From: a virus
DNA length: 39,507 nt
Direction: 5' to 3' (one strand)
IMG/VR virus record: IMGVR_UViG_3300017771_000033
Coordinates: 1-39,507 of that record
Part shown: positions 30,001-35,359 of the stretch, one piece after another
How positions within the stretch are numbered: the first letter of the stretch is position 1
Layout of the letters: each line of letters begins with the position of its first letter
The notes under the pieces: model-generated
The model's database searches: none
What the model was told of the DNA's origin: nothing
The model's input: only the letters and a program-made list of their open reading frames with translations
Program-made: the position numbers and the translations under genes

Positions 30001-31489
30001 AGAACTAGAAAGCTCCCTTAAAAGGATGTACACAGGTAGAAATGAAAGCCAAAACGCTAGTCCAATGGTTAACGAGATTATGACTTGGTTTAATGGCTCT
30101 GTTAATACTATAATGTTCTTTAACATGAGATCTGCTAGCTTACAGTTGCTTTCTACAATTAACTTTGTTAACTGGACCGATAACAACCCCATAGCTGCTG
30201 GTGCTGCCTTTTCTAATCAAAAGCAGTTTTGGTCTGACGTGTCTATGCTTATGAATACAAGTTACATAAAAGACAGGATGGGTAACATGAAGTTTGATGT
30301 TGAAGCTGATATTCTTGTTGAAATGGGCAAAACATCAAAAACATATAACGATCTTTTAGCTAAACTTTTTAAGCTAGGTTATGCACCTACAAGACTTGCT
30401 GACTCGTTTGCTATAACTTTTGGTGGTGCTACTTTTTACAGAAATAGATTCAACACTTACAAAAAACAAGGTATGTCAGACGCTAATGCTAATGCTAAAG
30501 CTTTGGTAGACTTTGAAAGAACGGCTGAGGTTAGCCAGCAGTCTAGTGATCCATCTAAAATAGCAAGTGCGCAGATTGGTAGTTACGGTAGATTCCTTTT
30601 TGCTTTTGCTAACACTCCATTTCAATATGCTAGATTATCAAAGAAAGCTGCTTTAGATATAATAAATAACAGAGGTGATTTAAAAACCAATATATCTAAA
30701 CTAACGTACTACACTTTTGTTCAGTCTATAATATTTTCAGCCTTACAAAACGCCGTGTCTTTAAAAGATTTAATTGATTTGGGAGATGAAGAAGATGATA
30801 GAATGGACGAAACAACTAGAGGGGCTTTATATTTTGGAGTTAATTCTTTGATAGATGGTCAATTGAAAAACTTTGGTGCTAGAGTTGGTATTTCATCTAT
30901 ACTAGCAAAAAATGCTTTGTTGCTGCAAATACAAAGAGATCTTTACAGAGAGTTTGGTAAAGATGCTATTGGTGGACCTTTTGATTTAGTTAAAGCTGCT
31001 AGACCTGAAATTGGTCAAATGGTTCTTTTGGCTAGTTCTGTTTCTCCGCCAATGTCAACCAAGACTAGAAAATTATTTGCTATAGACAGAATGGATATCT
31101 ATAATCAAATACGAGAGAAAAAAGAGTTTTACGACTTAACAGATACATGGTATGTATATCCACAAGATCCAACGTGGCAAACATACGCTACATATTTAAA
31201 CGTAGCACTTAATATACCAGCTGATAGATTATTACAAAAATTAGAAAATATATCTTTCGCTATGTATGATGAGTTTGATTATGCCACAAGATTTGCGTTT
31301 TTAGCTGGTTGGAGCAAATGGAACTTACTACCAAAAGATGACTTTAACATACCTTATCCTGAGATGGAAAGTTTAAATTACTACGAAAGTAGACTTAGAA
31401 AAAAAATAAAAGAAAAATCTAAAAACACAGAGACTGTTAAAGACTACGAGAAAAGAATGAGAGAAAAAAGACAAGAAAAAAGTAAGTAA
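24035..31489 (+). CDS. Giant polyvalent internal virion protein: zincin, ADP-ribosyltransferase-like and LPD38-like regions
   Basis: A 2484-residue protein. Two copies of a 30-residue helix motif (KKLFTQDxDxF) form residues 4-52. A long helical section follows, with a hydrophobic patch at about 510-590. Residues 931-935 are HEVNH, a zinc metallopeptidase motif, followed by Glu-rich helices. About 1170-1260 resembles sigma factor region 2. About 1582-1745 has the layout of an ADP-ribosyltransferase of polyvalent proteins: LYHTPT, VSVRVKISSAG, LVSEGYTSITY, FGYIILNNEAF. C-terminally, GSYGRFLFAFANTPFQYARL (from about 2182) and helices fit the LPD38 domain common in phage internal proteins. SRAQ peptides stand at 1077, 1524 and 1746. 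It is probably ejected with the DNA. Enzyme activities are inferred. Confidence 0.72.
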   Translation: MLEKLYNVLYDKKLFTQDFDKFKQAWSNEEYKKKVYDVVNSKKLFTQDYDVFVNAYSEGKQQGDVATDAAAEPAEDLASTSAITSSDLSLPIPQSEGPADPEAYTTDLGLTYGDQRTSQEQIDDFMNNMYQALSATGTYEFLKEKDLEERYYYAGKLISNPTGSPKDIKLSYYNYFKDIKIKGVKDPKGILEPLFLDKDQIKEDYFKIKNLKNDLNIKDFYDQGGTEEVLIKNADDVVDELIHESDYMNKEFLPYFFKKHEEDFYNKQIEIIESIEGDFIDQDQLDKIETEMENYQLEILKQELVSDVGYRDLVSKVTSVVSDDLGIDIKEFNKTKVIPNWAEGWDFTEGLYRFTRQWKLGNAGEQMASDSKELKGVNNLIKAYQSGEYSEEELMQIAKDNLSVADFVLLYPKSSPDIKRALGRAYGISAEEREKIVAKLLTKHKNPVEYLQSKKKNLQVRFINNLQKNEEMSKVLALMDKTELFDEDGITWSDIKRMTGEQLPQMAQAILTLGGGTYMQEAGGVYTESIYKIAEEKYGVLAWGMASREEKAQMLLEIIDAGEDDPDTAIKAGIVNAGLDFASSLFIVTKSGKAIPRDAWRSLLRGEFRKAVKKSGGKDLLADALKVSMSESLTEATQEIVSMFGVGRSTGYYDFDPKRIKEGAGQGFLSSLIFFGLGKSRSSYNYLTDGIGLQYSRFKNKNHILNLIKLEKQKIKQDLKDGNITKQEAIDKVNKANAKRDVIVDNDVYNVSENNRQQAFDVTDAVVDEQVKLDTALDNLKQAKNNPSATDQDIEFREAEVNNQKERLADAKFELNKAKQKDNASKDISRASNRINQTKEGELADKQLITFRTRKEAAAFVKRYKIKVDANIEGLLNGGASGAALAPGQTIRYKGEDIVPAFVVKQTINEQIDNSTRQNDFSLRSAFAASHEVNHFILDTVDPKVLDGVVSKLKNDMRNSGDIETNAVLEIVETMMVEYVKKDPKISRDYLNQEFLAGLGDVLQTFKALKPKSPFQRMFIDFGESISKIINDNTGLNVNYNDANSVLGFLKNYNKFLGKNAPIVIKSGTDIDGEKKSRAQISLEQQKKLLVDENKILAPMMRTNASAAKKIQENVDKIKAISAQIIEEKELAENLKFAPGLSKKAKDITRKNELNWSELMDPATKESDKTALKNKIYEDNQGTIINIIRKTFNPNIESNLTAEDYAQAMQLEALKMIDSYEKTYNKKKAEGTLAPWNFYLKDNLPKRQGAILKKLIGDKSMMFMGDATASIGSAQLGYTPDYGNFSNEEYIEQQGVIVDEVLAFTPEIKAEIREAAKKVLSTFKGDSGVNLKKQLGDALEVMLKPYIQTNVLGSKVKKNYKGQTYREFMQQNWEDIYSIIGFDVINTRLTSRTKQEKAAGIPNPFIFKITKDGKQVRDSRLEDLTGKGRGKAKKRIVNQEEFIKFFFGELVNPSTQGTRKDTLAEIIAREAGLDQISWMLENDVEFLDLFKQKQDLLGTLIDNDYIESIQRQIDRFDGSRRPGSRAQLVIDSANYNGLSSSAAMNVLEDIKNNEIIDYKSQPLNRFRNDVLDMIRVGNAYAAIDLYHTPTDEDTKVDGKYKLNNEGLQLSNVKSDGDVSVRVKISSAGNLFVPKEFSWNGGFSIMRSLDIELKGYDVAMSRIPDEDGSYFAKWLVDNNILTKKQVEKDASASGIRETLVSEGYTSITYPKADGSFGYIILNNEAFDLSFDNKINNQIKSLMSDSGSRAQLVGMKGKMSEIIEQKSKGKIKANEVLSNAAARNMRRKAGLNFSNLYVPYQLEDFVGLTYAFTPEGKKGEAAQEFIKERVMNPYFEAKEQYRVFQQNLNANFNRLLGDVGITAKTLKETVDILGKPFTKDQIVRAYLFSTQGADIDPSILSPKEIQASLDYIKSDEKLLMLAAMLPTILDNKGGWVRYRGEMHETLSIDIVKFAEGKRKIFFERFKDNIDIIFDPQIKEKLRGLLGETYVKELESSLKRMYTGRNESQNASPMVNEIMTWFNGSVNTIMFFNMRSASLQLLSTINFVNWTDNNPIAAGAAFSNQKQFWSDVSMLMNTSYIKDRMGNMKFDVEADILVEMGKTSKTYNDLLAKLFKLGYAPTRLADSFAITFGGATFYRNRFNTYKKQGMSDANANAKALVDFERTAEVSQQSSDPSKIASAQIGSYGRFLFAFANTPFQYARLSKKAALDIINNRGDLKTNISKLTYYTFVQSIIFSALQNAVSLKDLIDLGDEEDDRMDETTRGALYFGVNSLIDGQLKNFGARVGISSILAKNALLLQIQRDLYREFGKDAIGGPFDLVKAARPEIGQMVLLASSVSPPMSTKTRKLFAIDRMDIYNQIREKKEFYDLTDTWYVYPQDPTWQTYATYLNVALNIPADRLLQKLENISFAMYDEFDYATRFAFLAGWSKWNLLPKDDFNIPYPEMESLNYYESRLRKKIKEKSKNTETVKDYEKRMREKRQEKSK

Positions 31490-31500
31490 CAAGCAAAAAC

Positions 31501-31514
31501 GTGTAATATTACAC
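31501..31514. promoter_or_regulatory. Perfect 14-base palindrome upstream of the outer-membrane protein gene
   Basis: GTGTAATATTACAC is a perfect inverted repeat 19 bases before the ATG at 31534, in the 44-base gap after the giant gene. It could be an operator or part of a promoter for the envelope/lysis genes. A looser related string (GTGTAATAATATTA) stands in the gap before 21847. No clear promoter boxes were identified. Confidence 0.45.
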
Positions 31515-31533
31515 ATATAACAACCTACATAAT

Positions 31534-32727
31534 ATGAAAAAAATAATTTTAATACTTTTACTGCTTTTTGCTAGCAATGTAAACGCTCAATTTTTTAAAA
31601 GCATTTATGATGACTTTTTGAAATACGGCACCGTATACGCCGCTGGTAACGTTGGTAATGCTAAGTCAGAGCAAACAAAGTATTTTGTTAGAACAAACCC
31701 AGATAATTTATATGACATACCTCGTGTTATAGACCAAACGACATATCACCCTAACAACTATCGTGTTGGTATTGGGTTGCGTAAGCTAGCGAGGTTTGGC
31801 TATGAAAGCAAACCAAATTTTTACAACGGCACAGAAAACAATGTAGGATTATCTGCACCCACAGCTGCAGTAAAAGGTTTAGAGTATTTATTGCACTGGG
31901 AAAAACAAAGAGTAGACGGCAACGAATTTGATAATAGACGTTTATTCGTAAGACACACAGGTAAATACCATATAGGTAAATTTGAGTCTAGAGAATCTGG
32001 TAATGTGGGATTTGAATATATGTCTGGTGAAGTAAGAGCTAGGCTACCTATAGGTAATAAGTTTAGTATATCTGCAGGTATTATATATCGTACACATCAA
32101 AAAGCATATGGCTATAATCCAATTGAAATATGGCTAAATGAAACAATGATAGACGAATACTCGGGTGAAGAAATACCTGCTAATCCTTGGTATTCTTTAG
32201 GATATGAATATGGCTTTCAAGACGCATTCTATTCTTCAGAAGTTTATAACCCAGATGGTTCTACATCTCAAATATATAATTATTTATGGACAGATGGTCA
32301 AGGTAATATAGTCGCGTATACCGATGAGGACTTTAGAGACCGCATATTTGGTGGCTTAATGAATAGGTTTAATCAGGAGGCATGGTCTGAACTAGACCCT
32401 TTTGCTGAAATTGCACCTATAGTTGGCTTTGATTTTTACCATTATAAAAATAACTTTTGGTTACACGCATACGGCAATTGGATTATGCCTCACCATAGCT
32501 ATGTGGAAGGCAACGAGGATTTTAGTTACCTGCATCGTAACAGCTGGGGTAAAGGCGGTCATAATGATTTAATAGCCGGCGAGCAATGGGACGATTACCA
32601 AGCAGGTTTGATGTTTGGTTGGAAAGTAACTAAGTCAATAGGTATATTTGTAGAAGGTGAGTACACTAAATTTTGGGACTCTAAAATATTTAACTCAAAC
32701 TTTGGAATAAATTTTACATTTAGGTAA
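31534..32727 (+). CDS. Secreted outer-membrane beta-barrel-like protein
   Basis: A 397-residue protein with a clear signal peptide: MKKIILILLLLFASNVNA followed by Gln-Phe-Phe, a flavobacterial-type cleavage site. The mature part alternates aromatic and polar residues in strands (KFSISAGIIYRT, FGWKVTKSIGIFVEGEY) and ends SNFGINFTFR, the aromatic-ending last strand typical of outer-membrane barrels. Phage fibres do not carry such a leader, so it should be made in the infected cell and placed in its outer membrane. Possible roles are superinfection exclusion by masking a receptor, or envelope weakening at lysis. Other marine phage genomes carry a similar gene, as I recall. The stop overlaps the next start. 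Confidence 0.72.
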   Translation: MKKIILILLLLFASNVNAQFFKSIYDDFLKYGTVYAAGNVGNAKSEQTKYFVRTNPDNLYDIPRVIDQTTYHPNNYRVGIGLRKLARFGYESKPNFYNGTENNVGLSAPTAAVKGLEYLLHWEKQRVDGNEFDNRRLFVRHTGKYHIGKFESRESGNVGFEYMSGEVRARLPIGNKFSISAGIIYRTHQKAYGYNPIEIWLNETMIDEYSGEEIPANPWYSLGYEYGFQDAFYSSEVYNPDGSTSQIYNYLWTDGQGNIVAYTDEDFRDRIFGGLMNRFNQEAWSELDPFAEIAPIVGFDFYHYKNNFWLHAYGNWIMPHHSYVEGNEDFSYLHRNSWGKGGHNDLIAGEQWDDYQAGLMFGWKVTKSIGIFVEGEYTKFWDSKIFNSNFGINFTFR

Positions 32728-33041
32728 TGGCAGAAATATCAGAAAAATCAAAAGTATCTTTAGACATAAAAGCTGTTGTAAGCGCTGTAATAGGTATAGT
32801 GTCTATAGCCGGTGTATGGTTTACGTTAACAGCCGAAATAGCTCAGTTACAGTTAGATGTAATTAGAATGCAAGATGCTGTTGCGTTAAATGAAGAGTTT
32901 AGAATTAAATGGCCTCGTGGCGAAATGGGTGCGCTGCCTGATGATGCTAAACAAGATCTAAGAATACAATACTTACAAGACGATGTAGAACAATTAAAAT
33001 ATGTCGTTAAAGCTTTAGAAATAGACAACGCTAAAAAATAG
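32727..33041 (+). CDS. Single-pass membrane protein with coiled coil (paralogue 1)
   Basis: A 104-residue protein. One membrane helix at about 16-34 (AVVSAVIGIVSIAGVWFTL), then AEIAQLQLDVIRM and a conserved-looking NEEFRIKWPRGEMGALP segment, then a C-terminal coiled coil. Its N-terminal half resembles that of the next gene. The topology fits an inner-membrane spanin or a holin accessory: short N-tail in the cytoplasm, coiled coil outside. No lipobox. It overlaps the barrel gene stop by one base and ends two bases before its relative. Confidence 0.55.
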   Translation: MAEISEKSKVSLDIKAVVSAVIGIVSIAGVWFTLTAEIAQLQLDVIRMQDAVALNEEFRIKWPRGEMGALPDDAKQDLRIQYLQDDVEQLKYVVKALEIDNAKK

Positions 33042-33043
33042 TC

Positions 33044-33328
33044 ATGGCAAAACAAATAGGTGAAAATACTAAAATAACTCTAGACTTAAAAACTATGGGT
33101 ATGATTATTGGTGGTGTTGTGTCGCTAGCTTTAATGTATTTCACGTTACAAGCTGATATAGCGCTCGCTAAGGAACTTCCTGAGCCAGTAATCTCAAGAA
33201 CAGAATATGATTTAAAAGATGAATTGGTTCGTCAAACAATTATGGACACACAAGAAGATGTTGATCAAATATTAGAAGATCTAAAAAAGATTGACGAGCG
33301 TTTATACGAAATAAGAAAAAACCAATGA
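33044..33328 (+). CDS. Single-pass membrane protein with coiled coil (paralogue 2)
   Basis: A 94-residue protein. Membrane helix at about 17-34 (MGMIIGGVVSLALMYFTL) and then a highly charged coiled coil to the end (LVRQTIMDTQEDVDQILEDL). Alignment with the preceding gene gives matching K-S/T-L-D-L/I-K, G-VS, FTL-A-D/E-IA positions, so it is a tandem duplicate that has diverged in the outer part. The layout resembles i-spanins. Its stop overlaps the start of the thioredoxin-like gene by four bases (ATGA). Function is inferred from topology and lysis context. Confidence 0.55.
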   Translation: MAKQIGENTKITLDLKTMGMIIGGVVSLALMYFTLQADIALAKELPEPVISRTEYDLKDELVRQTIMDTQEDVDQILEDLKKIDERLYEIRKNQ

Positions 33329-33735
33329 GAACTTTAATATTATTTTTAATTAGTGCGTTTACGTACGCGCAGTCAGATGTTCCGGATAAATACTGGATAG
33401 ATGACAGTAACTTTAATAAAACTGTAAGTAACGATAACGCTTTTGGTGATGATAATGATGGCACAATAGTTGTTGAATTCTGGGCTAAATTTAATGAAGC
33501 AAATTGTTTTAACGAATGGGATAAAATAGAAAATGCATCATATTATAGAGTTGATATATCAAAAGCACCACAAGCTAAAAAGAAGTATAGGGTTAGAATG
33601 GTGCCTACTGTTCTTATTTTTAAGTCTGGTAGCATGGAAAAAATATTTAAAGCCGGTCTTGACCTTACGCTTCCTGTGGGGTTGGTTGAAATACAAGAAG
33701 CAGTAAATGAAATAAATTTAGCAAGTAATTTTTAA
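33325..33735 (+). CDS. Secreted thioredoxin-fold protein without the CxxC site
   Basis: A 136-residue protein. The signal peptide MRTLILFLISAFTYA is followed by Gln. The mature part has a thioredoxin layout: strand IVVEFWAKF (47-56), YYRVDIS (73-79), a cis-Pro loop RMVPTVLIFKSG (91-102) and a C-terminal helix. At the redox position, where FWAxWCGPC is expected, the sequence is FWAKFNEANC: both cysteines are replaced and a lone Cys61 stands one place later. It cannot act as a dithiol oxidoreductase. A chaperone-like or binding role in the periplasm is possible. It overlaps the previous gene and precedes the endolysin by four bases. Confidence 0.68.
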   Translation: MRTLILFLISAFTYAQSDVPDKYWIDDSNFNKTVSNDNAFGDDNDGTIVVEFWAKFNEANCFNEWDKIENASYYRVDISKAPQAKKKYRVRMVPTVLIFKSGSMEKIFKAGLDLTLPVGLVEIQEAVNEINLASNF

Positions 33736-33739
33736 TTAA

Positions 33740-34201
33740 ATGGAAAAAATCAGTAAGCATATTAGCTACAAAGAAGGCGTGTATAGCAGAACAGCACAGA
33801 GATTAGGTATAGATAATAATCCTAGTCAATACGAATTAACGAATATGCAAGTTATCGCTGAAAACATATTTGAGCCTCTTAGAGAGTGGGTTAATGGTCC
33901 TATAGCTATAAATTCTTTTTATAGGAGCGCAGATCTTAACAAAGCTATTGGAGGTAGTTCAAAGTCACAACATTGCCAAGGTAGAGCTATGGATATAGAC
34001 GACACTTTTGGTCACAAAACAAACGCTGAAATGTATAGTTGGATTAAAGATAATTTAGACTTTGATCAAATGATATGGGAGTTTGGAGACGACGATAACC
34101 CAAACTGGGTGCATATATCTTACGTATCTGAAGATACTAATAGAAACAGGTGTTTGAAGGCTTATAAAGAAAACGGTAAAACTAAATACAAAGTGATATG
34201 A
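33740..34201 (+). CDS. Endolysin, M15-type peptidase
   Basis: A 153-residue protein with the complete Peptidase_M15 set: HCQGRAMD at 78-85 (zinc ligands His78 and Asp85), Glu114 in MIWEFG (general base), and His125 in NWVHIS. These enzymes cut D-Ala or the peptide stems of peptidoglycan, here to release virions. There is no signal peptide, so it needs a holin; a holin-like gene is two genes downstream. Length is normal for phage M15_3-type enzymes. It shares four bases with the next start. Confidence 0.88.
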   Translation: MEKISKHISYKEGVYSRTAQRLGIDNNPSQYELTNMQVIAENIFEPLREWVNGPIAINSFYRSADLNKAIGGSSKSQHCQGRAMDIDDTFGHKTNAEMYSWIKDNLDFDQMIWEFGDDDNPNWVHISYVSEDTNRNRCLKAYKENGKTKYKVI

Positions 34202-34611
34202 AAAATAAATCACCATTAAAACAAACTAGAGCCACAAAAAAGCTCACAACAAAACACCCAGACAGAATACAAGGTTCTGTTTTTAGAGGCCCTAAAGATG
34301 TGCCAACCGTACCTTATACTCAATCTCAAATTGATACGATGGGTCAAGAAAGTTATAATAAACTTCCTATGTTTTTTCAGACTTTAGATGAATCAAAAAA
34401 ATCTGATACTATCGTAAACAAAGTAAGAGGTAAAAAAGCTGAAATAAAACCAGTACCAAGGACAGGTAAAAAATCTGAAATAAAGCCAACACCACTAAAA
34501 AAGAAAGACGCTTGCTATCGTAAAGCAAAAGCTAAGTATGATGTATTTCCATCTGCCTACGCTTCTGGTTATATAGCTAAATGTAGAAAAAGAAAAGGTA
34601 ATATAGGATAA
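34198..34611 (+). CDS. Basic protein with conserved Cys-containing C-terminus
   Basis: A 137-residue, very Lys-rich protein. The first 100 residues look disordered, with two similar pieces GKKAEIKPVPRTGKKSEIKP. The last 35 residues (KKDACYRKAKAKYDVFPSAY then ASGYIAKCRKRKGN) form a compact basic two-Cys motif that I recall in many marine phages. The Cys pair is spaced so that it could bind zinc or a disulfide. It might bind DNA or the envelope. It lies between endolysin and holin-like genes. No function is known to me. Confidence 0.6.
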   Translation: MKNKSPLKQTRATKKLTTKHPDRIQGSVFRGPKDVPTVPYTQSQIDTMGQESYNKLPMFFQTLDESKKSDTIVNKVRGKKAEIKPVPRTGKKSEIKPTPLKKKDACYRKAKAKYDVFPSAYASGYIAKCRKRKGNIG

Positions 34612-34612
34612 T

Positions 34613-34969
34613 ATGTTTAAAAATAAAGAATTAAGAGGATATATAGGTGCTGCAACCGTTTTTGCTATGGTGATGGGTTTACTATTATTTTTAGCTTACA
34701 AAGAAATACCTGATACCAATAATGATATATTTAAAGTTATTGTTGGTATGCTCGTCGGTAGTTTGTCAGTTGTCATATATACTTTCATAGGTAAGAATCC
34801 GGAAGAAGTAGAATCACTAAAAGCTAAGAACGAAGCGTTAGAAGATAAAGTAGCTGGTATGGTTGTTGAAAAAGACAAACTTGAAAAACTACTAAGAGAT
34901 CTACAAACAGAGGTTATAGACAAACTAGCTGTATCAGGTGATAACTTTACTTTCAAAAATACTAAGTAA
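34613..34969 (+). CDS. Putative holin (two membrane helices)
   Basis: A 118-residue protein. Two membrane helices (about 10-28, GYIGAATVFAMVMGLLLFLAY, and 41-61, VIVGMLVGSLSVVIYTFIG) are joined by a short loop with acids (IPDTNNDIF), then a charged coiled coil (about 65-105). Small size, two helices and a place next to the endolysin suit a holin that opens the inner membrane. The C-terminal tail is longer than in most two-helix holins. It shares one base with the next start. Other small membrane proteins in the cluster are rival candidates. Confidence 0.55.
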   Translation: MFKNKELRGYIGAATVFAMVMGLLLFLAYKEIPDTNNDIFKVIVGMLVGSLSVVIYTFIGKNPEEVESLKAKNEALEDKVAGMVVEKDKLEKLLRDLQTEVIDKLAVSGDNFTFKNTK

Positions 34970-35328
34970 TGGCTTTTAAGTTAAATAACTCACCTTTTAA
35001 ATGTTGGGACGGTTACGAAAGAGTTCCTGGTACTAAACTTGGATCAAAAGGTAGTTGTCGTAAGTCTTCACCTATGAAGGTTAGAAAGACTGAAAAAGGT
35101 TTAGCTCTTAAACGTTGGTTCAAAGAAGAGTGGAAAGATGAAAAAGGAAACGTCTGTGGCTCTGATGAAAACAAAAATACTAAAGTTTGTAGGCCTAGTA
35201 AAAGAGTTAGTAAAGATAGCCCTAAATCTTGGGGTGAAATGAGTAAAGGTGAAAAATCAAAAGTAGTTAGTGCAAAAAAGAAAGTTGGCATGGGCAAACG
35301 AAGATCATCATCAAGTAATGTGGCGTGA
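34969..35328 (+). CDS. Basic Cys-rich protein, DUF5872-like
   Basis: A 119-residue protein, last gene of the rightward block. The string KRWFKEEWKDEKGNVCGSD, then VCRPSKRVSKDSPKSWGEMS and a Lys/Ser tail, resembles the DUF5872 family as I remember it, found in phages and some large viruses. Two Cys in the N-terminus (FKCWDGY, GSCRK) and two in the core could bind metal. The protein is strongly basic. It ends just before a bidirectional terminator. A link to DNA or ribosome function has not been shown. Confidence 0.62.
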   Translation: MAFKLNNSPFKCWDGYERVPGTKLGSKGSCRKSSPMKVRKTEKGLALKRWFKEEWKDEKGNVCGSDENKNTKVCRPSKRVSKDSPKSWGEMSKGEKSKVVSAKKKVGMGKRRSSSSNVA

Positions 35329-35333
35329 AAAAA

Positions 35334-35354
35334 AAAGGGGCTTAACGCCCCTTT
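35334..35354. terminator. Bidirectional hairpin terminator between convergent blocks
   Basis: GGGGC (35337-35341), loop TTAAC, GCCCC (35347-35351), flanked by an A run on the left and T-rich sequence on the right, so a T tract follows the hairpin on both strands. It lies between the stops of the rightward DUF5872-like gene and leftward nrdA, 31 bases apart. Confidence 0.88.
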
Positions 35355-35359
35355 ATTAT

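Noticed and set aside
24035-31489. Virion RNA polymerase of N4 or crAss type in the giant protein
   Set aside because: I found no DxDGD-like or T7-type polymerase motif; acidic DG strings present (such as PDEDGS) are in the wrong context.
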